Origin: Flavobacterium panici
GTDB lineage: Bacteria > Bacteroidota > Bacteroidia > Flavobacteriales > Flavobacteriaceae
Length of the DNA stretch: 64,000 nt
Direction: 5' to 3'
Assembly: GCF_903819335.1 (NCBI RefSeq)
Contig: NZ_CAIJDE010000044.1
Span: 265,003 to 329,002 of the forward strand
Shown here: positions 53,775 to 61,732 of the stretch, piece after piece
How positions within the stretch are numbered: the first letter of the stretch is position 1
Layout: each line of letters opens with the position of its first letter
Position numbers and translations under genes: made by a program
Notes under the pieces: generated by a model
Databases searched by the model: none
What the model saw: only the letters and a program-made list of their open reading frames with translations
What the model was told of the DNA's origin: nothing

Positions 53775-53792
53775 TTAACAGCAGCTGCACAT
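53775..53792 (-). CDS. Leader peptide Met-Cys-Ser-Cys-Cys (candidate)
   Basis: A five-codon ORF, ATG TGC AGC TGC TGT TAA, lies about 100 nt into the predicted leader of the sulfur operon and 275 nt before the sulfatase ATG. Three of five codons are cysteine. The sequence just before the ATG has the inverted repeat TATAACA-CCTCT-TGTTATA, which could hide or expose the start. Cysteine-rich leader ORFs in front of sulfur genes are known from other bacteria to sense cysteinyl-tRNA supply. There is no direct proof of translation here. Confidence 0.4.
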   Translation of the reverse strand: MCSCC

Positions 53793-53901
53793 ATAACAAG
53801 AGGTGTTATAAGTGTTTTTTTTACGAAGAATGGGATACGTATTATTGACTGTTGTTTTCAAAATGTAAGTTTTTAATTTTAAATTCTACTAATTCTATAG
53901 A

Positions 53902-53932
53902 CAAAGTTATATTTAATATTGTAATATCCAAA
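53902..53932 (-). promoter_or_regulatory. Promoter of the sulfur operon
   Basis: On the minus strand TTTG (53929-53932), a 19-bp spacer and TAACTTTG (53902-53909) fit the Bacteroidota consensus TTTG-N19-TAnnTTTG exactly. Start of transcription is expected near 53895, giving a leader of about 395 nt before the sulfatase ATG. The region 53500-54222 has no other gene. Confidence 0.65.
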
Positions 53933-54052
53933 TTAATCTTTGCTTTTTTTGAAAAAAAGATGTGATATAATGGGGTGCAGGTATGTTTTAAAAAGGTAAT
54001 TGATTGATTTTTAATTGATTGATTTTTTGTGTGAAAATAAAAAAATAGCTTA

Positions 54053-54213
54053 GTCATTGCGAGGAACGAAGCAACCACACTAACAATAAGACACAAAGTT
54101 TGATTTAGCAAATGAGATTGCTTCGTTCCTCGCAATGACATACTAAATGGGTTTGCCACGAATTACACAAATTTCCACAAATTTAATTCGTGATAATTCG
54201 TGCAATTCGTGGC
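54053..54213. repeat. Palindromic repeats downstream of the YeiH-type gene
   Basis: GTCATTGCGAGGAACGAAGC and its complement form one palindrome (54053-54139). A second inverted repeat, GCCACGAATTACAC ... AATTCGTGGC (54155-54213), lies right after the YeiH stop and could act as its terminator. An apparent ORF across this region is made of these repeats. Confidence 0.8.
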
Positions 54214-54222
54214 GAAAAAAAT

Positions 54223-55482
54223 TTAACTAAAAAGCAAAAACGCAATAATCAACGTAACAATCACATTGAATAATTGTGCAATTAAAAAAGCATACAATGG
54301 CTTACGGCTGTTATTACTCAGTAAATCTTTAAAATTAGTTTCTAAACCTATGCTTGTAAAAGCTAATGCAAACCAAATTCCCTGCAGGTTTTTTAAACTG
54401 TCTTTTACGCCGTCTCTGGTTTCGGGAGAAATTAAAAAGGAAAAGATTAAAGAAGCACCGATAAAACCAATTACGAATTTTGGAAAACGTTCCCAAATCA
54501 CTTTTAAAGTTGGTTTTGATTCTGCAGCTTCTGAAGTAGTATTATGCGAATACGTCCAATAAACGGAAATGGCAAAAGCAGCTAATCCTAACAAAACGTT
54601 TTGAGAGAATTTTACAATTGTGCTGATTTTTAAAGCCGTTTCGCCAACTAAAGTTCCAGATGCTACAACGGCTCCAGATGTGTCAATACTTCCGCCAAGC
54701 CAGGCTCCGGTTACTTCTTCAGGGAAATTGAAATATTTGGCAATAATCGGCATGAAAATCATCATGGGAATTGCAGTTACCAAAACAATCGAAATGACAT
54801 ACGATAATTTCTTTGAATCGCCTTTTATGGCACCCGAAGTTGCAATGGCTGCAGAAACACCACAGATAGAAACGGCACTCGAAATCATCATCGTTAATTC
54901 GTCGTCGACTTTTAATTTTCGGCAAAGCCAAAAGGCAAAATACCAGACGGATATCACAACAACCAATGCCTGAATTAAGCCTAATGAACCTGCCTTTAAT
55001 ATATCTGAAAAAATTACTCCGGTTCCCAATAATACCAATCCGATTTTTACAAAGACTTCTGTAGAAAGCGATGAACGAAACCATTCCGGAAGTTTGAAGA
55101 AATTCCCAATTGCTAAACCAATTATCAAACTGAAAATTACGGCTTCTAAATTGATAGATTTTATGGCTGAATTTCCCGCAAGAATAAGTGCAATCAAGGT
55201 TAAAAGATAAACTATCGGAAAAGTAAATAGAAAATATTTTACGGATCTTCCAATTAAAAATGCTCCGATTGTGCCAATTGAAATGAGATATAAAAACTGA
55301 ATTAAAAGGATTTTAAGGTTTGCTAAATCAAATACTTTCGTAAATAAATCTGTAGTATTTGACCAGCCGAAAACAGGAACTTCGGGAAGAAATATAAAAA
55401 GGGAAATCCCGATGATTATAAATCCTAAAATTACGACTGTCCAGTCTTCGTGTATGTTAAATTGTTTAGGTTGAGTTGACAT
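54223..55482 (-). CDS. YeiH-family putative sulfate exporter
   Basis: This 419-residue membrane protein has about ten to twelve helices and the UPF0324/YeiH signatures: VFVKIGLVLLGTGVIFSDIL, AVSICGVSAAIATSGAIKGD, GGSIDTSGAVVASGTLVGE and ALAFTSIGLETNFKDL. The family is annotated as putative sulfate exporters; direct transport proof is thin. Placement between sulfatase genes supports a role in moving a sulfur oxyanion released by them. It starts 115 bp after the 55598 sulfatase gene, separated only by a repeat. Confidence 0.88.
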   Translation of the reverse strand: MSTQPKQFNIHEDWTVVILGFIIIGISLFIFLPEVPVFGWSNTTDLFTKVFDLANLKILLIQFLYLISIGTIGAFLIGRSVKYFLFTFPIVYLLTLIALILAGNSAIKSINLEAVIFSLIIGLAIGNFFKLPEWFRSSLSTEVFVKIGLVLLGTGVIFSDILKAGSLGLIQALVVVISVWYFAFWLCRKLKVDDELTMMISSAVSICGVSAAIATSGAIKGDSKKLSYVISIVLVTAIPMMIFMPIIAKYFNFPEEVTGAWLGGSIDTSGAVVASGTLVGETALKISTIVKFSQNVLLGLAAFAISVYWTYSHNTTSEAAESKPTLKVIWERFPKFVIGFIGASLIFSFLISPETRDGVKDSLKNLQGIWFALAFTSIGLETNFKDLLSNNSRKPLYAFLIAQLFNVIVTLIIAFLLFS

Positions 55483-55496
55483 TTATTTTTTGATTT

Positions 55497-55584
55497 CCTG
55501 CAAGGTTTTCAAAACCTTGTAGGTATTAGTTAGTGATATAGTATTTAAAATGAAAGACCTACAAGGTTTTGGAAACCTTGCAGG
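55497..55584. repeat. Two CCTGCAAGGTTTT palindromes
   Basis: CCTGCAAGGTTTTCAAAACC (55497 on) and CTACAAGGTTTTGGAAACC (about 55557-55584) are related palindromes between the sulfatase and YeiH genes. The same type occurs at 26295 and 59711. Confidence 0.8.
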
Positions 55585-55597
55585 ACTGTTGTAATTG

Positions 55598-57211
55598 TTA
55601 TAAATCAACAAAGTATTTTTGTTTACCAAAGTCGAATTCATAATAAGTCAAATTAGGCCAAAGTGGTTTGATTAAACCTTTTTCCCAGATTTGTAAAGCA
55701 GTTTGTAATTCTTTTACTTTTTCAGGATTTTTTGTCGCCAGATCTGTAGTTTCAGATTTGTCTTTTGATAAATCATACAACCATTTTTCATGCGTTTTTC
55801 CGCTGATGATTAATTTCCAGTCACCGCTTCTGATGGCTTTTGCATCGCCTGAACGCCAGTATAAATCTTTGTGTGCTTCTTTATTGTTATTGACAACATC
55901 AACTAAATCAATTCCGTCATAAACTCGGTCTTTTGGTAAACCAGAATGAGTAACGGCTGCAATTGTGCTAAAAATATCCAATGAACTTACCGGAGTTTTA
56001 TAAACAGTATGCGGTTTGATTTTTCCCTTCCACGAAAGTACAAACGGAACATTTATACCGCCTTCAAAATGAGAAAATTTCCCGCCTTTTAATGGCGCAT
56101 TTGTTGTTGCAAAAGTATAATCGGCACCACCGTTGTCGCTGATAAAAAAGATTAAAGTGTTTTCTTCTAAACCTTCTTTTTTAACTTTTTCCCTAATTCT
56201 TCCAACGGCATCGTCAAGTGCGCTGATCATTGCAAAATAGACACGTTTGTTTTCGTCTTTTACATTCGGGAAACGATCGTAATATTTTTTGCGAACCTGA
56301 AATGGCGTATGCGGAGCATTAAACGGAACATACAATAAAAATGGTTTGTTTTTATTTTTGTCGATAAAAGTTTCTGCTTCATCTGCAAAAGTTTCGGTTA
56401 GATATTTTTTATCTTTTATGATAGTGGTATCGCGGCGAATTTGTCCAATTCCAACGCGGCCATTCCCCCAAATCATTTTATCAGTAAAATCTTTATGATG
56501 GTGGTTGATGATATCCGGATTATCATCTTCCGGCGTGTAAAGAGAGAAAGCCTGATAAAATCCGTAATGATAATCGAAACCTCTGTCTAAAGGAAAAAAT
56601 CCTTTGTTATGACCCAAATGCCATTTTCCTATTATTGCAGTATTATAACCTTGTTTTTTAGCTAAATCAGCAAACGTAATTTCAGATTTTGGTAATCCCT
56701 GCGTTGCGATTGAAGCTTCGTTTGGGTAATTTATTTTATCATTTAATCGCCAGCTGTTCGTGTTGATTAAATATTTGAATGCATAATATTCTAAATTGTT
56801 TTTTGGATAACGATCTCCCGGCTGATATTCATGCCCGAAACGTTCCTGATAACGTCCGGTTAATAATCCCGCACGCGAAGGCGAACAAATCGATGCTGAA
56901 ACATATCCATCGGTAAAAGTTACTCCAGAAGCTGCAAGCGAATCAATTTGTGGTGTTGGCGTTGATTTTCCTCCGTAAAGAGAAATATCATATTTGCCTA
57001 AATCATCGGCAACGAGAATTATAATGTTTGGCTTTTTTTCTGAATTTGTATCTTTTTGAGACAGAAATGCTGTTTTTCCTTCGGCTAGTTTTTCATCTGC
57101 TTTAATTAATGTTCCGTCTGTATTTATGGGCCATAATAAGAATGCTGCGAGGATAAGGAGTACTATTAAAATGGGTAGAATAATTTTTGTTATTTTTTTA
57201 TAGTTTGCCAT
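55598..57211 (-). CDS. Membrane-anchored type I sulfatase
   Basis: This 537-residue protein has an N-terminal membrane helix (about residues 8-28) with no signal cleavage site, so the enzyme is probably held at the membrane facing the periplasm. Sulfatase motifs are NIIILVADDLGKYDISLYGG, catalytic Cys109 in CSPSRAGLLTGR, GKWHLGH and FISDNGGADYTF. The Cys-type active site needs formylglycine formation. Sequence details (DLGKYD, NAPHTPF) differ from the other sulfatases here, so it likely has another substrate. It is followed by the YeiH-type gene. Confidence 0.92.
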   Translation of the reverse strand: MANYKKITKIILPILIVLLILAAFLLWPINTDGTLIKADEKLAEGKTAFLSQKDTNSEKKPNIIILVADDLGKYDISLYGGKSTPTPQIDSLAASGVTFTDGYVSASICSPSRAGLLTGRYQERFGHEYQPGDRYPKNNLEYYAFKYLINTNSWRLNDKINYPNEASIATQGLPKSEITFADLAKKQGYNTAIIGKWHLGHNKGFFPLDRGFDYHYGFYQAFSLYTPEDDNPDIINHHHKDFTDKMIWGNGRVGIGQIRRDTTIIKDKKYLTETFADEAETFIDKNKNKPFLLYVPFNAPHTPFQVRKKYYDRFPNVKDENKRVYFAMISALDDAVGRIREKVKKEGLEENTLIFFISDNGGADYTFATTNAPLKGGKFSHFEGGINVPFVLSWKGKIKPHTVYKTPVSSLDIFSTIAAVTHSGLPKDRVYDGIDLVDVVNNNKEAHKDLYWRSGDAKAIRSGDWKLIISGKTHEKWLYDLSKDKSETTDLATKNPEKVKELQTALQIWEKGLIKPLWPNLTYYEFDFGKQKYFVDL

Positions 57212-57261
57212 TATGGTTGGTTATATTTTGTTTTTGAATTAGGGTATATTTCATAATCTTT

Positions 57262-57520
57262 GTCATTTCGACGAAGGAGAAATCTTCGCAAGAAACTCTA
57301 CAGAGATTGGATTTTCGTTGCGGAGTTACTCGTGGAGATTTCTCCTTCGTCGAAATGACAAACTGTGTGGGTTTCGTTACGGAATCACTAGTGCGATTTC
57401 TCGTTCCTCGAAATGACAAGCTATGTGAAGTCCGTTGTACGAAAATTCAATCTTTGTAGAGTTTCTAGCGCGGGCTTCGACTTCGCTCAGCCTGACATTC
57501 GACTTCGCTCAGCCTGACAC
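57262..57520. repeat. Cluster of palindromic repeats
   Basis: The stretch 57212-57593 holds a full GTCATTTCGACGAAGGAG palindrome (57262-57360), a partial GTTCCTCGAAATGAC copy (to 57417) and two copies of CTTCGACTTCGCTCAGCCTG (57472-57520). A further hairpin, AACTTTGTCAAAG-N7-CTTTGACAAAGTT, is at 57531-57563, just past the rhodanese-thioredoxin stop. No gene is seen. Confidence 0.85.
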
Positions 57521-57593
57521 GATTGTAGCGAACTTTGTCAAAGTTTGAAACTTTGACAAAGTTTTCATGTATTTTAAGAATGATGATTTGAAT

Positions 57594-58301
57594 TTATTTC
57601 GAAGCTAAAGCCACATCAACATCATTTTTCAAATCGCCTAAACCGTCTTTTTTGAAAACGATTTTACCATTTTGATATAAGATCAAAGTAGGGAAGACCT
57701 TTACCGTTTTTAAATCGGCGATTACTTGCGGGCTGGTTTCTAACTCGATTTCTACGATTTTTAAATTTTCTCCGTATTGCGCTCTAATGGTTTCCAGAAC
57801 TGGTTTTACTTTTATACACGCACCGCAATATTTAGAACCAATGTCTACCAAAACGGTTTTATTATCAGCAACGATTTTGTTGTATTCTGCTAAAGTCAGT
57901 TTGCTTTTAGAATTGGCATAAAAAGGTTTTCCGTTTCCAATCCAGTTGGCAATTCCGCCTTCTAAACTGTAGGCTTCTTTGAAACCTTTTTTTAATAAAT
58001 CGTCTGCTAACCAAACGCTTCTTCCGGCTCCAATTGAGTACGTAAAAACAGGTCTTGATTTGTCTAATTTTGCAACTTGTTCAGCATAATCTTTTGACTC
58101 TAAATTGAAGTTTACTGCGCCGTTAATATGGTTTAAAGCAAATTCTTCTGCACCGCGGGCATCAATTATCTGTGGTTTTTTTTCAGCCTGAATTTTGCTG
58201 TAATAAACATCTAATGAAACTGTAGTTGTGCTTTTATTTTGCGAAAAACCTACTATTGTAAACAGCAGAATTAGTGTGGTAATATTTATTTTATTTTTCA
58301 T
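57594..58301 (-). CDS. Secreted rhodanese-thioredoxin fusion
   Basis: This 235-residue protein has a signal peptide (ITTLILLFTIVGFSQ), a rhodanese domain (about residues 30-128; PQIIDARGAEEFALNHINGA, GLEG-type YSLEGGIANWIGNGKPF) and a thioredoxin domain (about 135-235) with redox motif KYCGACIKVKP (Cys159, Cys162). In the rhodanese active loop the sulfur-carrying cysteine is replaced by Ser89 (FTYSIGAGRSVWLADDL), so sulfur transfer by that domain is unlikely. The thioredoxin part should be active in the periplasm. Rhodaneses are frequent partners of Family 2A encapsulins, which fits this island. Confidence 0.88.
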   Translation of the reverse strand: MKNKINITTLILLFTIVGFSQNKSTTTVSLDVYYSKIQAEKKPQIIDARGAEEFALNHINGAVNFNLESKDYAEQVAKLDKSRPVFTYSIGAGRSVWLADDLLKKGFKEAYSLEGGIANWIGNGKPFYANSKSKLTLAEYNKIVADNKTVLVDIGSKYCGACIKVKPVLETIRAQYGENLKIVEIELETSPQVIADLKTVKVFPTLILYQNGKIVFKKDGLGDLKNDVDVALASK

Positions 58302-58325
58302 GATGGAAAGGTTTTGATAAAAGCT

Positions 58326-58360
58326 GGCAGCGTATTCAAGGTTAATTTGAATACACTGCC
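58326..58360 (-). terminator. Terminator of the sterol-desaturase-type gene
   Basis: GGCAGCGTATTCAA and TTGAATACACTGCC form a stem with one mismatch, 31 bp past the stop codon at 58391. A short T-rich stretch follows on the minus strand. Confidence 0.7.
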
Positions 58361-58390
58361 GTACTTTATATTTTTTATTGCTTTTTAAAA

Positions 58391-59458
58391 TTAAGCTTGC
58401 TCTAAAACCGGAGTTTGTTCAACAGTTTCTGCTGCTTTTTCTACAGGTTTTGCTTTTAATGGAAATGCCAATACGCCTTCGGCAAGAGAACTTCCTTCTT
58501 TTTTAGATTTGAATATTGGCCATAAAAATTGTGCGTACCATTCTTCTTGTTTGTATGATTTTGTTCCGTAAGATTCCGGGAATTTACGAGTGATTAATCC
58601 AGTTCCGAAAATCATGTCCCAAATGAAAAACATGTTTCCAAAGTTTCCTTTAAAATGTCCAACACCGTCGCCGCTTGTATCTGCGTGATGTGCGTGGTGT
58701 GTTGCCGGAGTAGAAATTAATCTTTCTAAAACCCATGCAATTGGATGTAAAACTCTGTATTTGTAAAATGGTTTGTCCCATGCAATGCTTGAATGCGCGC
58801 CTAAAGTGATGAAACTTTTAATTACCAAAACAAATAAAGCCGGTAATCCTAAACCTAAATAAGTTAAAGTTGCAGTCAAATAAATTTGAGAAAAGAAAAC
58901 CGTGTAAATAAAGTTTTGTCTTGAAGCCATCGCCATTCCCATATATGGAGCAGAGTGGTGTGTTCTGTGAAAACGCCATAAAAATGGTACTTGATGGTGT
59001 AATCTGTGGTACCAGTATTGTGTTAAATCATCGGCAATTGCGATTAGGAAAAATCCTCCCCAAAACGGAACCCATGAAAGTGTGTTAGCTAAATTTGGTA
59101 ATAAATAAGGTAAAGCTGTTAAGCTGAAAAATGCAATTACTGGAGGTAAAAGTAATTTTGGAGCTAAGAAACAAACGATATCTACTTTACGTTCTTCGCC
59201 TGTCCATTCGTCATCATATAAACCTGCCGCAAATTCTATAATTCCCAAAACTACCATGAAAACGGTTAATCCCCACGTGCGGATGTTTTCAAATGCTGGT
59301 TTTGCGAATTCTAAAAATGAAGGAAGTGCAATATGCGATTCGCTTACCGCTCCGCCTGTTAATTTAAAATACAGGAAAATTGCCGCTACTGGCAAGCTGT
59401 AAATTAATAAACTGATACTTAAATCTCTTGTTAGTTTTTCTTTTTGAACTATTGCCAT
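58391..59458 (-). CDS. Sterol desaturase / fatty acid hydroxylase family membrane protein
   Basis: This 355-residue membrane protein has the eight-histidine di-iron signature of the family: HRLHH (residues 151-155), HRTHH (164-168) and HHAHH near residue 250, with several membrane helices around them. The family hydroxylates or desaturates lipids with O2. The C-terminal Ala/Glu/Pro-rich tail is unusual but short. It lies between sulfatase genes. Lipid hydroxylation could serve sulfonolipids or other envelope lipids, but I have no sequence proof. It starts 6 bp after a 39-residue microprotein gene. Confidence 0.9.
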   Translation of the reverse strand: MAIVQKEKLTRDLSISLLIYSLPVAAIFLYFKLTGGAVSESHIALPSFLEFAKPAFENIRTWGLTVFMVVLGIIEFAAGLYDDEWTGEERKVDIVCFLAPKLLLPPVIAFFSLTALPYLLPNLANTLSWVPFWGGFFLIAIADDLTQYWYHRLHHQVPFLWRFHRTHHSAPYMGMAMASRQNFIYTVFFSQIYLTATLTYLGLGLPALFVLVIKSFITLGAHSSIAWDKPFYKYRVLHPIAWVLERLISTPATHHAHHADTSGDGVGHFKGNFGNMFFIWDMIFGTGLITRKFPESYGTKSYKQEEWYAQFLWPIFKSKKEGSSLAEGVLAFPLKAKPVEKAAETVEQTPVLEQA

Positions 59459-59464
59459 GATTTC

Positions 59465-59584
59465 TTATTTTAAAAATTGATTAATTAATGCTAATCCTCC
59501 AGCTAAAATTACCAGCGGAACTAAAAATACAATTGCCCCAACGACAATTTTTTTTCCTATGATTTCATAATCTACTCGTTTCAT
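59465..59584 (-). CDS. 39-residue membrane microprotein
   Basis: A short frame (ATG at 59584, TAA at 59465) encodes 39 residues: a polar start, MKRVDYEIIGKK, one strong membrane helix (IVVGAIVFLVPLVILAGGL) and a short tail, ALINQFLK. It ends 6 bp before the ATG of the desaturase-type gene, which suggests co-transcription and perhaps a helper role for that membrane enzyme. It is too short for standard ORF calling. I do not recognise a family. Confidence 0.6.
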   Translation of the reverse strand: MKRVDYEIIGKKIVVGAIVFLVPLVILAGGLALINQFLK

Positions 59585-59710
59585 ATCTTTTTGAATTTTA
59601 ATATGTTAATGTAAAAATAAATAATTTAACTTCTAATTCTATGGATATAGTCGAGTTTTATTTTTTATTTTTTCACTAATTTGTTAGAATCTTCTGTTTT
59701 TATTGATAAA

Positions 59711-59737
59711 CCTACAAGGTTTTGAAAACCTTGCAGG
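59711..59737 (-). repeat. CCTACAAGG palindrome after the 59750 sulfatase
   Basis: CCTACAAGGTTTTGAAAACC with a nearly exact inverse lies 12 bp past the sulfatase stop and may act as its terminator. Same family as 55497 and 26295. Confidence 0.7.
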
Positions 59738-59749
59738 TTGTGAAAATGA

Positions 59750-61672
59750 TTATTTTGCAGTTTCAGTATCTGCAGGTTTAGTTACTTGCTTCACTAAATC
59801 TTGCAAAGTTTTACCTTTATCTGCTCCTGTATTGTGGATTCTTCTGTTGTAAACATCCTGCCAGTCAATCAATGGGTAAACATTGTTTTCTTTTGCCTGC
59901 TCATCAAATAATTTTTGAAGTTCAGCTAACTTTTCAGGATATTTTTTAGCCAGATTGTTACGTTCGTTAAAATCTTCATTTAAGTTATATAACTCCCAAA
60001 CATCAGTATCAAAATTGCTTGCAACAGGTTTTTCGTTTTTACCTAAAGATTGTTTTACAGCAAATGAATCTGGTAAATGTGCCGCAGCTGCTTTCCATCC
60101 GTCTTTATAAATAGCTCTGTTTCCAAAGATATAGTAGTACTGAACTTTGTGCAATGACTCAGCTTTTGGATTGTCTAAAGAAGCCTGGAAAGAAGATCCC
60201 TGAATAATATCTTGTTTAATTCCTTTGATATATTCCGGCGCTTTGATTCCGGCAATTTCTAAAGTTGTTGGCAATAAATCTGTTACGTGGCTGTATTGAT
60301 TTCTGATTCCGCCTTTCTCTTTAATTCCATTTGGGTAAAAAACAATTAACGGGTTACGCGTTCCACCTTCAGAATGTGCATCTTGTTTCCAGTTTTTAAA
60401 AGGAACATTTGTTGCCTGCGCCCATCCTAAAGGATAGTTTGTATTTAAACCTTTTGCAGTTCCAATTTCTCCAATATTGTTTAAATTACTTTGAAGATTT
60501 TCTGCTTCTGTTTTTCCTTGAGAGAATAAACTTTGGTTGATTGTTCCTTGTAAAGTTCCTTCTTTACTTGCTCCGTTATCGCCAATAGCAACAAAAATCA
60601 AAGTGTTGTCAAGCTGGCCGCTTTCTTTTAGATAATTTACCACTCTTCCAACTTCAGCATCAGTATAAGTCAGGAATCCGGCGTAAGCTTCCATGAACCT
60701 TGCGTATACTTTCTTTTCATCCGGAGTTAATTTTTTCCAATCTGTAATAAGTGCATTACGCTCTGGTAATACCGCATTAGCAGGAACAACGCCTAATTTC
60801 TTTTGGTTTGCTAATACTTTTTCACGATACACATCATAACCTTCGTCAAATTTTCCTTTGTAAGGCTCTATCCATTTTTCAGCAACCTGATGAGGTGCGT
60901 GAACAGCTCCCGGCGCATAGTATAAAAAGAATGGTTTTCCAGGTGCCGCTTTTTGTTGTTTTTGAATGTAGCTGATTGCTTTATCTGTAATTAATTCATT
61001 TAAGTGACGTCCGTCTGGTTTCACATGCGCCTGATCTTCCACTAAATCAGGATTGTATTGATCTGTTTGAGAACCAAGGAATCCGTAGAAATGATCGAAA
61101 CCTTTTCCGGTTGGCCATCTGTCAAATGGTCCTGCATCTGTAGCATCTTCATCTGGAGTTACCCCATATTTACCAACTGCAAAAGTGTTGTATCCGTTTT
61201 CACGTAAAATCTCTGCAATTGTTCCTTTATCAGAAGGAATTCTTCCGTCCCAGCCAGGAAAACCAGCCGATAAAATAGTGTGTGAAAATCCGCTTTCGTG
61301 CACTCTTCCAGAATTTCTTCCCGTTAATAATGCAGCACGCGTTGGCGCACAAATTGCGGTTGTATGAAAGTTGGTATAACGTAAACCATTATTAGCCAGA
61401 TTTTCAAAAGTTGGAGTTTGGATTAAACCTCCAAAAGCACTTGCAGCTCCAAATCCAACATCATCTAATAAAATCCAGACAATATTTGGTGCACCTTTTG
61501 GCGCTTTTACAGGATCTGGCCAATATTCTTTTGAATCGGCTAATGTTTTACCAATTGTTCCTTTGAACTCTTGAGTATCTTGTGCAAAGCCAAACTGTAC
61601 AGCCAGCAATGCCGTAATCAAAAAACCTTTTCCGGAACTTTTGATTTTTGAGTTAATTTCAAATTTTTTCAT
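59750..61672 (-). CDS. Large secreted arylsulfatase (copy 1 of tandem pair)
   Basis: This 640-residue enzyme has a signal peptide (to about residue 30, QFGFAQ). The start domain is FKGTIGKTLADSKEYWPDP. Sulfatase motifs are NIVWILLDDVGFGAASAFGG, catalytic Cys108 in ICAPTRAALLTGR, GKYGVTPDE and IGDNGASKEGTLQG. The type with a long C-terminal half resembles Pseudomonas-type arylsulfatases. It should free sulfate from aryl or alkyl sulfate esters in the periplasm after formylglycine conversion. The 61733 gene upstream encodes a close paralogue (same motifs and order, 60 bp apart), so they arose by tandem duplication. Confidence 0.94.
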   Translation of the reverse strand: MKKFEINSKIKSSGKGFLITALLAVQFGFAQDTQEFKGTIGKTLADSKEYWPDPVKAPKGAPNIVWILLDDVGFGAASAFGGLIQTPTFENLANNGLRYTNFHTTAICAPTRAALLTGRNSGRVHESGFSHTILSAGFPGWDGRIPSDKGTIAEILRENGYNTFAVGKYGVTPDEDATDAGPFDRWPTGKGFDHFYGFLGSQTDQYNPDLVEDQAHVKPDGRHLNELITDKAISYIQKQQKAAPGKPFFLYYAPGAVHAPHQVAEKWIEPYKGKFDEGYDVYREKVLANQKKLGVVPANAVLPERNALITDWKKLTPDEKKVYARFMEAYAGFLTYTDAEVGRVVNYLKESGQLDNTLIFVAIGDNGASKEGTLQGTINQSLFSQGKTEAENLQSNLNNIGEIGTAKGLNTNYPLGWAQATNVPFKNWKQDAHSEGGTRNPLIVFYPNGIKEKGGIRNQYSHVTDLLPTTLEIAGIKAPEYIKGIKQDIIQGSSFQASLDNPKAESLHKVQYYYIFGNRAIYKDGWKAAAAHLPDSFAVKQSLGKNEKPVASNFDTDVWELYNLNEDFNERNNLAKKYPEKLAELQKLFDEQAKENNVYPLIDWQDVYNRRIHNTGADKGKTLQDLVKQVTKPADTETAK

Positions 61673-61732
61673 TATTTCTTTTTTTAATATTTATTTATCT
61701 ATGGATTTAGTAGAATTTTTAAGTAAATTTTT

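Noticed and set aside
53500..53900. Known riboswitch class (SAM or cobalamin) in the sulfur operon leader
   Set aside because: I could not find the conserved core of either class by eye; the leader ORF and hairpin explain the signal better. A covariance-model search would settle it.
53842..54159. A 105-codon minus-strand frame in the spacer before the sulfur operon
   Set aside because: Its first half is a dispersed palindromic repeat and the rest is AT-rich spacer with the operon promoter inside it; no family match is visible.
57198..57419. A 73-codon minus-strand frame
   Set aside because: It is built from two palindromic repeats; the protein is Ser/Thr/Lys-rich with no recognisable domain.
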